From Fluviicola taffensis DSM 16823 (GTDB taxonomy: Bacteria > Bacteroidota > Bacteroidia > Flavobacteriales_D > Crocinitomicaceae): a DNA stretch of 64,000 bases. Positions 1 to 9,564 of this stretch are shown one piece after another (the first letter of the stretch is position 1; every line of letters begins with the position of its first letter). The position numbers were made by a program, and so were the translations under genes. The notes below the pieces were generated by a model that searched no databases, had not been told where the DNA came from, and saw only the letters and a program-made list of their open reading frames with translations. The stretch lies in the NCBI RefSeq assembly GCF_000194605.1, contig NC_015321.1, forward strand, positions 3,224,001 to 3,288,000. The letters run 5' to 3'.

Positions 1-927
1 CGCATTACTTGTTGGGGGTAGATCATAACCTTTCCAACGAGGATCATCTGTTAATTCATCACTTGCCCGCCAGTCTTTTTGGTTAAACGGAGGATTCGCC
101 ATGATGAAATCGGCCTTCAAATCTGGGTGTTGGTCTTTGGCAAAGGTGTCGGCAGCAACAGCACCTAGGTTGGCCGAGATTCCACGAATAGCCAGGTTCA
201 TTTTTGCCAGTTTGTAAGTCGTGTTCGTGTATTCTTGTCCGTAAATGGAAATGTCTTTGGTGTTTCCATGATGGCTTTGAATAAATTTCATGGATTGTAC
301 GAACATACCACCAGAACCACAAGCCGGGTCATAGATCACTCCTTTGTAAGGTTCAATCATTTCAGCAATCAGGTTTACAATACTTTTTGGCGTATAGAAT
401 TCACCTTTTCCTTTTCCTTCTGCCAATGCGAATTTACTGAGGAAGTATTCGTACACACGCCCAACAATGTCTTGTTGTTTGTCTTTGAGCGTATCAATAT
501 TGTTGATGGTATCGAGTAGGGCAGCCAACTTGCTCACGTCCATGTTTAAGCGTGAGAAGTAGTTGTCGGGCAAAGCACCTTTTAATGACGCATTGTTTTT
601 TTCTACGGTATGGAGTGCGGTATCGATCTTTAAAGAGATGTCGTTTTGTTTTGCATTGGCAATGATGTAACTCCAACGGCTTTCTTCTGCCAAGAAGAAC
701 ACATTCTTCATGTTGTAGAATTCTGGCATCTCCAAGTATTTGTCTTTTCCTTCAGCAACCAATTCCTGACGGCGCTCTTCAAATTTATCGGAAGTAAACT
801 TCAAGAAGATAAGCGCAAGCACCACGTGTTTGTATTCAGAAGATTCTACCGTTCCACGTAGTTTATTAGCTGAATCCCAAAGGGTTTCTTCGATGGATTT
901 GGTGTTTTTTGCCGTTTGTTTTGCCAT
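1..927 (-). CDS. hsdM: Type I restriction-modification system methyltransferase subunit HsdM (N-terminal part, cut by window edge)
   Basis: The first 309 codons are visible; the rest lies left of base 1. Start is the ATG at 927-925. The N-terminal all-helical HsdM domain (about residues 5-150) is followed by the SAM-binding motif DPACGSGGMF (residues 200-209) and the catalytic NPPF motif (residues 278-281) of N6-adenine methyltransferases, so the visible part appears intact. In type I systems this subunit, with HsdS, methylates the recognition site and joins HsdR for restriction. No hsdS or hsdR lies to the right, so the partners would have to be further left. An adenine-methylating stand-alone or type IIG relative is possible, but the N-terminal domain favours HsdM. 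Confidence 0.93.
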   Translation of the reverse strand, partial: MAKQTAKNTKSIEETLWDSANKLRGTVESSEYKHVVLALIFLKFTSDKFEERRQELVAEGKDKYLEMPEFYNMKNVFFLAEESRWSYIIANAKQNDISLKIDTALHTVEKNNASLKGALPDNYFSRLNMDVSKLAALLDTINNIDTLKDKQQDIVGRVYEYFLSKFALAEGKGKGEFYTPKSIVNLIAEMIEPYKGVIYDPACGSGGMFVQSMKFIQSHHGNTKDISIYGQEYTNTTYKLAKMNLAIRGISANLGAVAADTFAKDQHPDLKADFIMANPPFNQKDWRASDELTDDPRWKGYDLPPTSNA

Positions 928-1412
928 TGTAATTTTGTTCTATTTTATGCCTTTATGCAAGTTTTGAAAGTAAGTGTCTTTTTCTTCGCAGATACACGTT
1001 TTGATTAATTTTTTTCAACAAATTTAGTTGGTGTTCCTGCTATTAGGATGGTTTTATTTATCTCGGAAAGGTGTTTTTTAAGAACTGTTTTTTGAAATAA
1101 TGGCATTACGGAGTTGTTTTGTTGTAAAGTTAAAAATTCAGTTTTCTTCCTTCTAGTTCTATTTGGAGTCTTTTCGCAGATTTACTAACAGTTAATGAAC
1201 ATAAAAGATCCTTCGTATTTCACCCGATTATAGAGCGACTTTTGTACTAATTCTTAACATTTAAAATGAATCCTATCTTTTCAATTCTCCAATCTAATGT
1301 TTTCCCTTTGATAATTCACTCATTGATAATTCATATTTCTTTTTCCTATCTTGTACACTATTCAATTCGTTTTTCTAAAGATTAAGAATAACAACGAAGC
1401 AGAATACCTAAA
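928..1412. other. Gene-free AT-rich spacer between divergent hsdM and the NYN gene
   Basis: No convincing coding frame on either strand in 485 bases. It should hold the divergent promoters. For the rightward gene a candidate is TTG at 1323-1325 and a near-consensus -7 box TATCTTGT at 1347-1354 (spacing 21). A 10-nt word TGATAATTCA occurs twice within 1313-1335. Nothing else recognisable. Confidence 0.6.
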
Positions 1413-2174
1413 ATGAATACAATGAACGAACAAAAAATGGCAGTCTTAATTGATGCCGATAATGTACCCTATTCCAGTATCAAAGAAATGTTGGAAGAAG
1501 TGGCTAAAACAGGAACTCCAACCATTAAACGAATTTATGCCGATTGGACAAAGCCCAATGCAAATGGATGGAAAGGCGTTCTTCTTGAAAATGCAATTAC
1601 TCCCATTCAACAATACAGCTATACCAGTGGAAAAAATTCGAGTGATAGTGCGCTAATCATCGATGCGATGGATATTTTGTATTCCCAACAAGTAGATGGT
1701 TTTTGCATTGTTTCATCCGATAGCGATTTCACACGTTTAGCTACTCGTTTACGCGAATCAGGTAAGAAAGTAATGGGAATTGGCGAGAAGAAAACACCGC
1801 TTCCTTTTATTACTGCGTGCGATAAATTTGTGTACATCGAAATTTTGAAGCCCAAACCAATTCCTTCTAAAACCGAAACCAAACAAAAGCTAAATAAGAA
1901 GGAAAAAGAACCGCTACCAATGAATAAAGTGGATGTGAGTTTGGTCAACTTACTGAAGAAAAGTGTGAGTGATTTAGCAGATGATACAGGCTGGACATTC
2001 TTGGGTGAATTGGGGAACTTTTTGCAGAAAAAACAACGCGATTTTGATCCTAGAAATTACGGGTTTCAAAAACTTTTACCACTCATCAAAAGCACCGACG
2101 AATTTGAAATCGATATCCGAGAAACAGCCAATAAAAACACGAAGCATATTTTTGTGAAATTGCGAAACGAATAA
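1413..2174 (+). CDS. NYN (PIN-like) ribonuclease-fold protein with C-terminal LOTUS/OST-HTH domain
   Basis: A 253-residue soluble protein. Residues about 8-150 form an NYN domain: the LIDADN strand gives D14 and D16, followed by SSDSAL with D78 and a SSDSDF motif with D103 and D105, the acidic cluster expected for metal-dependent RNA cleavage. A Lys-rich linker (about 152-170) joins a C-terminal OST-HTH/LOTUS domain (about 175-250), a likely RNA-binding module. This LabA/limkain-like architecture is common in bacteria but the cellular target is unknown. The second ATG (codon 4) is an equally good start. It is monocistronic; its stop codon lies in the left arm of a 50-bp perfect palindrome. 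Confidence 0.85.
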   Translation: MNTMNEQKMAVLIDADNVPYSSIKEMLEEVAKTGTPTIKRIYADWTKPNANGWKGVLLENAITPIQQYSYTSGKNSSDSALIIDAMDILYSQQVDGFCIVSSDSDFTRLATRLRESGKKVMGIGEKKTPLPFITACDKFVYIEILKPKPIPSKTETKQKLNKKEKEPLPMNKVDVSLVNLLKKSVSDLADDTGWTFLGELGNFLQKKQRDFDPRNYGFQKLLPLIKSTDEFEIDIRETANKNTKHIFVKLRNE

Positions 2175-2219
2175 AATGATGTACGGACAAGTCGCGACTT
2201 GTCCGTACATCATTTTATT
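2170..2219. repeat. 50-bp perfect palindrome at the 3' end of the NYN gene
   Basis: Bases 2170-2194 and 2195-2219 are exact reverse complements with no spacer; the centre reads GTCGCGAC and the inner part GGACAAGTCGCGACTTGTCC. The upstream stop codon (2172-2174) is inside the left arm. As RNA it would form a very long stem, so it could end or stabilise the transcript, but there is no long T tract. Its form (GTACGGAC...GTCCGTAC) resembles dispersed REP-like elements, and a similar palindrome overlaps the thiG stop codon at 10306-10360. Confidence 0.85.
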
Positions 2220-2248
2220 GTAACTTGCCTAAAATAAACCTACTAACT

Positions 2249-3670
2249 ATGAGATTCCTCTATCTTCTAAGTCTTCTCATTTTTTCCTGTAATGTTTCCG
2301 CTCAAAACGAAGTGAGTACGCTTTATTTTGGAACTACGCTTTTGGATTTTCGTCATCAGCCGCCATTAGTGCTTAGTAATCAGGCAAAAGAGTCGCTTGA
2401 ATGTGCTGCTTCTATTTGTGATCCGCAGGGAAATCTCCTGTTTTATAGTAACGGCGGAGTTTCTCCTACAGCTACACAGTACCAGGGCGGAGTTTTTTCT
2501 CCCAATCATTCGTATTTGCAAAACGGAAATTTCACTGATTCAGGTGGCTGTGTAAGCAGTTTTCAAGGCGCAATTGCACTACCTGATCCGGAAGGAATTA
2601 CTCCTACAAATCGTAAATATTATTTGTTTACCAAAGATTGTCTCGAAAGCACTTTCTCCGGAAATCAATACAATTCGGGATTAACCTATTCGATCATCGA
2701 TATGAATGCAAATAGCGGGCAAGGAGCAGTCATTTCAAGATACAACGTCTTGGTTCCATATCACATTATTTCCGGACATAAATCAAATTATGAACCTGTA
2801 ACGGCAGTTTTAGATTCCGATGGTGAGGCTAAAAAGTCGGGAGAAGCAGGTTATTGGTTGTTTTCTTACACGGATGATTCCTTGTATCACATTCACTTTG
2901 GAGTTGGTGGCTTTAATCAGTTTCAGAAATTAGTAGGCGGAGAAGGAGCATTGGTTGTGTCGCCCAATAGACGTTTTATGACTGTTGGAAATGCGCTGTA
3001 CGATCTAGATCCGGTATTGGGAACCGTTCAGTTTCGCGCAGCATTGGGGAGCAGTGTCCAAGCTGCCTTTTCGCCCGATGGAACGAAATTGTATCTTATT
3101 TCAGGAACGACACTCAAACAATATGATTTGGAACAGGCAAATGTGCTTGCTACCGTGCAGAATATTGCATCGGTAAATACAAATTCAAAAATCATACTCG
3201 CTCCTTCAAAACGGATTTTGATTTATCAAGAATCGGTTAGTTTTATTGATGGAGAAATTGTTTGTCCAAATAACTTAGGAGTTGCTTGCGGATTGGATCC
3301 TGCAAATATTTCACTTGGTGGAGGAATATCTCCTTCATCTGAAAAACCCAATATTCCTGCTCATTATTTGTATGGTACGACTACCAATTGTCATTTGGGA
3401 ATAGAGCAGGAGCAAGAGAATAGTTTCTCTGTATTCCCCAATCCTTCCAATGGAAATTTTGTGGTGCAGCTGAATGCTACTTCAACAAATAAATTGACAT
3501 TAAGTATTGTCGATTTAGCGGGAAGAATTGTTCGTACAGAACAAATTTCGGAGCTGTCTGAAAAGAATCAGATCGAAGTTCATGTATCTAATCTTCAAAA
3601 AGGGAATTATTTCTTGGTTCTTGATTCAGAAGAAGGTTTGCCAGTAACAAAGGTGTTTTTGATTGAATAG
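2249..3670 (+). CDS. Secreted protein with T9SS type A sorting domain, propeller-like body
   Basis: The ATG at 2249 is preferred over an upstream TTG in frame (2225) because it gives a clean signal peptide ending in SAQ (about residues 1-19). The body (about 20-380) carries repeated short strands such as LYLISGTTLKQYDLE, in the style of beta-propeller surface proteins, with no catalytic motif I recognise. The last ~80 residues, from SVFPNPSNGNFVVQL through LAGRIVRTE to the KVFLIE end, are a T9SS type A sorting domain, so the protein should cross the outer membrane and be surface-attached or released. Starts about 30 bases after the palindrome; probably its own transcription unit. Confidence 0.85.
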   Translation: MRFLYLLSLLIFSCNVSAQNEVSTLYFGTTLLDFRHQPPLVLSNQAKESLECAASICDPQGNLLFYSNGGVSPTATQYQGGVFSPNHSYLQNGNFTDSGGCVSSFQGAIALPDPEGITPTNRKYYLFTKDCLESTFSGNQYNSGLTYSIIDMNANSGQGAVISRYNVLVPYHIISGHKSNYEPVTAVLDSDGEAKKSGEAGYWLFSYTDDSLYHIHFGVGGFNQFQKLVGGEGALVVSPNRRFMTVGNALYDLDPVLGTVQFRAALGSSVQAAFSPDGTKLYLISGTTLKQYDLEQANVLATVQNIASVNTNSKIILAPSKRILIYQESVSFIDGEIVCPNNLGVACGLDPANISLGGGISPSSEKPNIPAHYLYGTTTNCHLGIEQEQENSFSVFPNPSNGNFVVQLNATSTNKLTLSIVDLAGRIVRTEQISELSEKNQIEVHVSNLQKGNYFLVLDSEEGLPVTKVFLIE

Positions 3671-4160
3671 AATCACTAGTGTCCGATAAACTAAATTTAA
3701 ATCATTAGAACAGTATTTAATACATGTGTTTAAATTGATTTTCTAAATCAGCGGCTTACTTTTCGTACAATTGATTTTGCTTTTTTTCTGAAAATCGTTA
3801 CTGCGGACAAAATCCCAATTACACTGCTGAGAAATTGAAATCTCGAAGCTAAAATCATCAACTATACTAAAATTGGTGTTTTGAAAGAAAAAGCCTTCCA
3901 TTTCTGTTACTGAACTAGGAAAGTGGTTTCCATTTGAGGTCCTGACCTCGCCTTTCCTAAGGTCAGTCAGAAAGGGAATGCTGCCTGAATGCCGTAATTG
4001 GGTTAAGGCGTTTTTGCTTACTACCTTAGCATTTGACTTTTTGTGAAAGTCATGCTTCGTCTTCATGAGCAGTGCTCATTCTTTCTGCCTTGGAAAAAAG
4101 TAAGAGAAGATTGTTGTAGTGATGCGGTTTTTATCAGTAAAAATGATTTAGAAGAGAATA
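3671..4160. other. Hairpin-rich spacer with a doubtful minus-strand small ORF
   Basis: Lies between two convergent genes. A 107-codon open frame runs on the minus strand (4066-3743), but it has no recognisable domain, its start sits on a palindrome, and its composition looks like translated structured DNA. Several inverted repeats cluster here: GAGGTC-N2-GACCTC (3936-3949), CTGACCT/AGGTCAG (3942-3948 and 3960-3966), TGACTTT-N5-AAAGTCA (4034-4052) and ATGAGCA-N1-TGCTCAT (4065-4079). The segment 3930-4080 also looks richer in G+C than its surroundings. It may be a repeat element, a structured RNA or a decayed gene; I cannot decide. Confidence 0.4.
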
Positions 4161-4191
4161 AAAAAATGGCGGAAAGAGTATTTCCGCCATT
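4161..4191 (-). terminator. Rho-independent terminator of the hydroxybutyryl-CoA dehydrogenase gene
   Basis: An 11-bp perfect stem (AATGGCGGAAA 4165-4175 with TTTCCGCCATT 4181-4191, loop GAGTA) is followed on the minus strand by a T tract (A run 4161-4166), 24 bases past the stop codon of the leftward gene. Confidence 0.9.
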
Positions 4192-4214
4192 CATATCATA
4201 ATCAAGATTTCGAT

Positions 4215-5108
4215 TTATTTTTTCGCAAAATTCGGAGCAACGATTAAATCCTTTGTTCCGTGATTCCACGAATAGAATCCTTCTCCTGTTTTTATTCCCT
4301 TTTTACCTGCAGTTACCATATTTACCAATAACGGACACGGTGCGTATTTCGGATTTCCGAAACCAGTGTGCAATACTTCCAAAATTGCCAAGCAAACATC
4401 CAATCCAATAAAATCAGCTAATTGCAAAGGCCCCATTGGATGAGCCATTCCCAATTTCATCACCGTATCGATTTCTTCCACTCCAGCAACTCCTTCATAC
4501 AAGGTATAGATTGCTTCGTTAATCATTGGCATCAAAATTCTGTTTGCTACAAATCCGGGGTAATCGTTTACTTCAACTGGAACTTTATTCAATTTCTTGG
4601 AAGTTTCCATGATCAAGTTTGTCACTTCATCTGTGGTAGAATATCCACGAATAATCTCTACCAATTTCATCACCGGAACTGGATTCATGAAGTGCATTCC
4701 AATTACTTTTTCTGGTCTATTTGTAACAGAAGCAATTTTTGTAATCGAAATAGAAGAAGTATTGGAAGCTAAAATTACATTTTCAGCAGTCAAAGTATCC
4801 AATTGCTTGAAAATGTTCAATTTCAAATCTACATTTTCAGTTGCAGCTTCAACTACTAATTCTACTCCTTTTACGCCTTCTTCCATGGAAGTAAAGGTGG
4901 TAATGTTCGCCAATGTTGCTGCTTTGTCTGCTTCCGTGATAGCTTCTTTCGCAACCTGACGATCCAAGTTTTTGGTAATTGTTGCGATTCCTTTATCCAA
5001 TGAAGCCTGTGCTACATCGATTAAGGATACTTTATATCCAAATTGTGCAAAAGTGTGGGCAATTCCATTTCCCATCGTTCCTGCTCCAATAACTGCTACG
5101 TTTTTCAT
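4215..5108 (-). CDS. 3-hydroxybutyryl-CoA / 3-hydroxyacyl-CoA dehydrogenase
   Basis: A 297-residue protein, the usual length for the short single-function family. It oxidises (S)-3-hydroxyacyl-CoA with NAD(P)+ to the 3-ketoacyl-CoA, in fatty-acid or butanoate metabolism in the cytosol. The N-terminal Rossmann fold carries GAGTMG (residues 8-13); the catalytic His is in GMHFMNPVPVMKLVEI (H139), with the partner Glu at the end of that motif and N189 in PGFVANR. The C-terminal 3HCDH domain covers about 187-283. It stands alone as a leftward unit with its own terminator; a short palindromic repeat (5133-5166) lies just upstream of the start. Confidence 0.95.
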   Translation of the reverse strand: MKNVAVIGAGTMGNGIAHTFAQFGYKVSLIDVAQASLDKGIATITKNLDRQVAKEAITEADKAATLANITTFTSMEEGVKGVELVVEAATENVDLKLNIFKQLDTLTAENVILASNTSSISITKIASVTNRPEKVIGMHFMNPVPVMKLVEIIRGYSTTDEVTNLIMETSKKLNKVPVEVNDYPGFVANRILMPMINEAIYTLYEGVAGVEEIDTVMKLGMAHPMGPLQLADFIGLDVCLAILEVLHTGFGNPKYAPCPLLVNMVTAGKKGIKTGEGFYSWNHGTKDLIVAPNFAKK

Positions 5109-5132
5109 GAAGTGAGTTCTTTGTTTTTCAAA

Positions 5133-5166
5133 TGCGACGCTTGGGCTTTAGCTTCAGCGGCGGCTC
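5133..5166 (-). repeat. Short interspersed palindromic element, GCTAARGC family, copy 1
   Basis: Read on the minus strand it has CGCTGAAGCTAAAGCCCAAG followed by CGTCG, matching copies at 5251-5281 and 54214-54250 (consensus CGCYGMAGCTAARGC-N2-AAGCG). The ends can form a small hairpin. It lies between the dehydrogenase start and the thiamin leader, in opposite orientation to copy 2. Confidence 0.6.
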
Positions 5167-5241
5167 AAAGATAATAAAAGAGTTATTGAATCTGATAGAC
5201 AATTTTAACGAATCATTTTTTCTTTTCTCGATTAACTCTTG

Positions 5242-5249
5242 TATCTTTG
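5242..5249 (+). promoter_or_regulatory. -7 promoter box of the thiamin operon
   Basis: TATCTTTG is an exact match to the Bacteroidetes -7 consensus TAnnTTTG, 34 bases before the riboswitch aptamer and about 160 before thiS. No clear TTG -33 element is visible at the usual distance. Confidence 0.7.
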
Positions 5250-5250
5250 T

Positions 5251-5281
5251 ACCATCGCTGAAGCTAAGGCACAAGCGATAC
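5251..5281 (+). repeat. Short interspersed palindromic element, GCTAARGC family, copy 2
   Basis: TCGCTGAAGCTAAGGCACAA followed by GCGA; the outer TCGCT/AGCGA bases can pair. It fills the space between the -7 box and the TPP aptamer, so it would be the very 5' end of the thiamin leader RNA. Confidence 0.6.
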
Positions 5282-5283
5282 CA

Positions 5284-5365
5284 AACTTTAGGGGTGACAG
5301 TCAGCCGACTGTCTGAGAAATACCCTTTGAACCTGATTTGGTTGGCACCAACGTAGGGAAAAGTT
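5284..5365 (+). promoter_or_regulatory. TPP (THI-element) riboswitch
   Basis: Contains the conserved aptamer blocks in order: GGGGTGAC, CTGAGA, AATACCCTTTGAACCTGAT and ACGTAGGGAA. The P1 helix can be drawn between AACTTT (5284-5289) and AAAGTT (about 5360-5365). It is the known thiamin-pyrophosphate-sensing RNA and stands directly upstream of a full thiamin operon. About 36-48 bases separate it from thiS; no strong terminator hairpin is obvious there, so control may act on translation. Confidence 0.96.
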
Positions 5366-5401
5366 CAGATGATCTCTTTTTGGTCATTCCTAAAGTAATT
5401 A

Positions 5402-5617
5402 ATGCGTAACGGAATGACAATAACAATCAATAACAAGGAAGTTGAAGTCGTAGCAAATAGAATGCTGCAACAAATCGTGTTTGACCAAATTGGCGAGAAC
5501 TCGAAAGGAATCGCTGTGGCTGTTAATGGACAGGTAATTCCGAAAGATTTGTGGGTAGAAAAGAATGTGAAAGAAAATGATGATATTTTAATAATTAAAG
5601 CAACACAGGGAGGGTGA
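5402..5617 (+). CDS. thiS: Sulfur carrier protein ThiS
   Basis: Small ubiquitin-like protein that carries sulfur as a C-terminal thiocarboxylate for thiazole synthesis. It ends in the diagnostic Gly-Gly (residues 70-71, ATQGG). The body has the ThiS pattern of VNGQVIPKDLW and DDILIIKATQGG. The ATG at 5414, giving MTITINNKEVEV, matches family length (67 residues) better than the ATG at 5402; both are in frame. It is adenylated by ThiF, encoded at the other end of the operon, and delivers sulfur to ThiG. A G-rich hairpin repeat follows at 5624-5656. Confidence 0.95.
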   Translation: MRNGMTITINNKEVEVVANRMLQQIVFDQIGENSKGIAVAVNGQVIPKDLWVEKNVKENDDILIIKATQGG

Positions 5618-5623
5618 TTCTTT

Positions 5624-5656
5624 GCTCCCCCTTTGGAGGGGGATTAAGGGGGAGGA
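5624..5656 (+). repeat. G-rich hairpin repeat, copy R1 (thiS/thiC junction)
   Basis: Stem TCCCCCT (5626-5632), loop TTGG, AGGGGGA (5637-5643), then a spacer TTAA and a trailing GGGGGAGG block. The plus strand carries four G runs (quadruplex-capable). Same family as the copies at 8125, 11486, 12294, 12337, 12801 and 12843. Confidence 0.85.
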
Positions 5657-5689
5657 AAAACGAAATTTAAAACAAGAAATTCAGTTTAA

Positions 5690-7539
<1,850 letters not shown>

Positions 7540-7540
<1 letters not shown>

Positions 7541-8163
7541 TGCTCATCGTCATTTCCGATAGCGATTTTAGACCGGATGAAGCAGTGATTGTGAATGAAT
7601 TGTTTCAAGCTGGTTTGGATTTGTTTCACATTCGAAAATATGGAGCAAGTGAAGAGGCGTTATTGAAATTAGTTGATTCGATTGATGCCAAAAATTACTC
7701 CAAGTTGGTTTTACATCATGACCATGAATGGGGCAAAAGTATCGGTTTAAATCGGTTTCATTATTCAGAAAAAGATCGAAAAACGTGGTACGAAGAGGAT
7801 TGGAAAGGAATGAATTCAGAATGTATTTATTCTACTTCTGTTCACAGTGTAGAAGAGTACAACGAGTTAGCGAATCATTTCTCTTACGCCTTCCTTAGTC
7901 CTGTTTTTGATAGTATTTCGAAATCGGATTACAAAGCAGTGAAATTTGATTTTTCAAAACGCCAGAATAAAGAAACAAAATTGATTGGTTTAGGAGGAAT
8001 TCAAGCCGATAATGTGAATCAAGCAATCCAAATGGGATTTGATGGAGCAGCATTATTAGGTGCAATTTGGAATAATCCCAATCCGATTAATGAATGGAAA
8101 TTGTGCAGGGACGTGATTTCCCAATTCCCCCTTCGGAGGGGGATAAAGGGGGAGGAAGTTTAA
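7540..8163 (+). CDS. ThiE/TenI-family protein, divergent (probable thiazole tautomerase-like)
   Basis: A 207-residue TIM-barrel of the thiamin phosphate synthase/TenI superfamily. It keeps GLDLFHIRKYGA near the N-terminus, LSPVFDSISKS in the phosphate/product loop and LIGLGGIQADNV plus GFDGAALLGAIW at the C-terminal phosphate site, but lacks the Asp-rich DGVHLG segment that the second ThiE in this operon (8935) has. With a canonical ThiE in the same operon, a TenI-type role (thiazole tautomerase) or accessory role is the better inference. The last ~12 codons run through a G-rich repeat (8125-8158), giving the tail FPLRRGIKGEEV, which is probably not part of the fold. Confidence 0.8.
8125..8158 (+). 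repeat. G-rich hairpin repeat, copy R2 (inside the 3' end of the TenI-like gene)
   Basis: TCCCCCT-TCGG-AGGGGGA (8126-8143) then TAA and GGGGGAGG. It lies within the coding frame of the preceding gene and supplies its last residues; thiD starts 29 bases after it. Confidence 0.85.
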
Positions 8164-8186
8164 GAGCGATTAATTTTAAAAAAACA

Positions 8187-8945
8187 ATGAAATACAAACA
8201 TCCCATAGTTTTGAGTATTGCTGGTTTCGACCCAACGGGTGGAGCTGGTGTGCTTTCGGATGCGAAAACATTTGAACAACACGGATGTTTGGGAATGGGT
8301 GTGTTAACAGGAAATACGATTCAAACAGAAATCGAATTTATTTCGGTCGATTGGTTTGAAAAACAAACAATCATCACTCAGTTGAATCCAATTTTAGCCA
8401 ATTACGATATTTCAGCAGTGAAAATTGGAATTGTGGAGAATCTAGACGTTTTATCCGATATTTTGTCGCTGGTAAAAATAGCATTTCCTTCGGCTTCAAT
8501 CGTGTGGGATCCTGTTTTAGCAGCTTCATCAGGATTCGTATTACATGATAGTTGGAATGATGAATCGTTGAAACGTATTTTAGCAATGATTGATTTAATA
8601 ACTCCAAACGTATTAGAAGTAAAGCGAATCACAGGGATTGAAGATGAAATTGAAGCAGCATTTCAATTGGCTAAATCCACTCATGTATTGCTGAAAGGCG
8701 GACACAGCTCCATGCGATTGGGTGTCGACTTGCTGTTTGGAGAAGGAGTTCCCAGAGAAATACCTGCGAGATTAGACCCGAAATTGTGTTTTCAAAAACA
8801 TGGATCCGGTTGTATTCTTTCAGCTGTAATTGCCTCTAATTTGGCTCTTGGAAAACCGCTTTTTGAAGCTTGTCAAGAGGCAAAATACTACATAGAAAAA
8901 AGACTTTCAAGTAACGAACATTTATTAGCTTACCATGTTGAGTAG
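8187..8945 (+). CDS. thiD: Hydroxymethylpyrimidine / phosphomethylpyrimidine kinase ThiD
   Basis: 252 residues from the ATG at 8187; the frame is open further upstream, but this start gives the family N-terminus (VLSIAGFDPTGGAGVLSDAKTF). Ribokinase fold: the substrate-binding GGAGVLSDAK is at about 15-24, and the ATP/anion-hole motif HGSGCILSAVIAS lies near 200-212, so the catalytic region is present. It phosphorylates HMP and HMP-P to HMP-PP for coupling to thiazole phosphate. It overlaps the next gene by 11 bases. It is on the short side of the usual ~260 residues. Confidence 0.94.
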   Translation: MKYKHPIVLSIAGFDPTGGAGVLSDAKTFEQHGCLGMGVLTGNTIQTEIEFISVDWFEKQTIITQLNPILANYDISAVKIGIVENLDVLSDILSLVKIAFPSASIVWDPVLAASSGFVLHDSWNDESLKRILAMIDLITPNVLEVKRITGIEDEIEAAFQLAKSTHVLLKGGHSSMRLGVDLLFGEGVPREIPARLDPKLCFQKHGSGCILSAVIASNLALGKPLFEACQEAKYYIEKRLSSNEHLLAYHVE

Positions 8946-9564
8946 AATCCATTATATATCTCACGGAGAAACCGTTGAAGAGCAGAAAAAGAACATTTTG
9001 GATGCTTTGGAAGCTGGGTGTAAAATGATACAGGTTCGTTTCAAAAATGGATCTAGAACACAGATTTTGGATGTAGCAAGACAGGTTCGCGTTTGGTGTA
9101 CATATGGAAATGCACTTTTAATCATCAATGATTCCATTGAAATTGCTAGAGAAGTAAATGCAGATGGTGTTCATTTGGGTTTAACGGATACTTCGGTGGC
9201 AGATGCTCGAAAATTATTGGGACCGACTAAAATTATTGGTGGTACGGCAAATACCTTGGAAGATGTTTTACAACGAATCAATGAAAAATGCGATTATGTA
9301 GGATTAGGCCCATTGCGATTTACATCCACAAAAGAGAAATTGAGTCCGCTTTTAGGCTTTGAAGGATATCAACGGGTAGCGAAAGAACTAGAAATGCTTG
9401 GATTATCCATTCCAATTTATGCCATTGGTGGAATTGTTCGAAACGATGTAGAGTTATTGAAAAAAATAGGAGTTTATGGAATCGCTGTTTCTGGGATGAT
9501 TTCCAATTCAGCAGATAAAATGACTTTAGTAAGTGAAATTGAACAAACATTGAGTTATGCTTAA
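8935..9564 (+). CDS. thiE: Thiamin phosphate synthase ThiE
   Basis: Couples HMP-PP with thiazole phosphate to make thiamin phosphate. At 209 residues it is the normal length. Visible signature segments are [11 protein letters not shown] (pyrophosphate side), [25 protein letters not shown] with the metal-binding Asp residues, [11 protein letters not shown], and IYAIGGIV near the C-terminus for the phosphate. This is the full-motif ThiE, in contrast to the divergent relative at 7540-8163. It overlaps thiD by 11 bases and thiG by 8, which argues for coupled translation. Confidence 0.95.
   Translation: MLSRIHYISHGETVEEQKKNILDALEAGCKMIQVRFKNGSRTQILDVARQVRVWCTYGNALLIINDSIEIAREVNADGVHLGLTDTSVADARKLLGPTKIIGGTANTLEDVLQRINEKCDYVGLGPLRFTSTKEKLSPLLGFEGYQRVAKELEMLGLSIPIYAIGGIVRNDVELLKKIGVYGIAVSGMISNSADKMTLVSEIEQTLSYA

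Noticed and set aside
235-861. Plus-strand open frames inside the hsdM region
   Set aside because: They lie antisense to a clear HsdM reading frame with intact methyltransferase motifs.
928-1412. tRNA or small RNA gene in the long spacer
   Set aside because: No cloverleaf, conserved TTCGA arm or terminator hairpin could be found on either strand.
2170-2219. Standard rho-independent terminator
   Set aside because: Stem is far longer than usual, has no loop and no clear T tract; better described as a palindromic element.
3743-4066. Minus-strand 107-codon open frame as a gene
   Set aside because: No recognisable domain, start on a palindrome, overlaps hairpins, and it would run into the terminator region of the gene upstream. 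Kept only as part of a spacer note.
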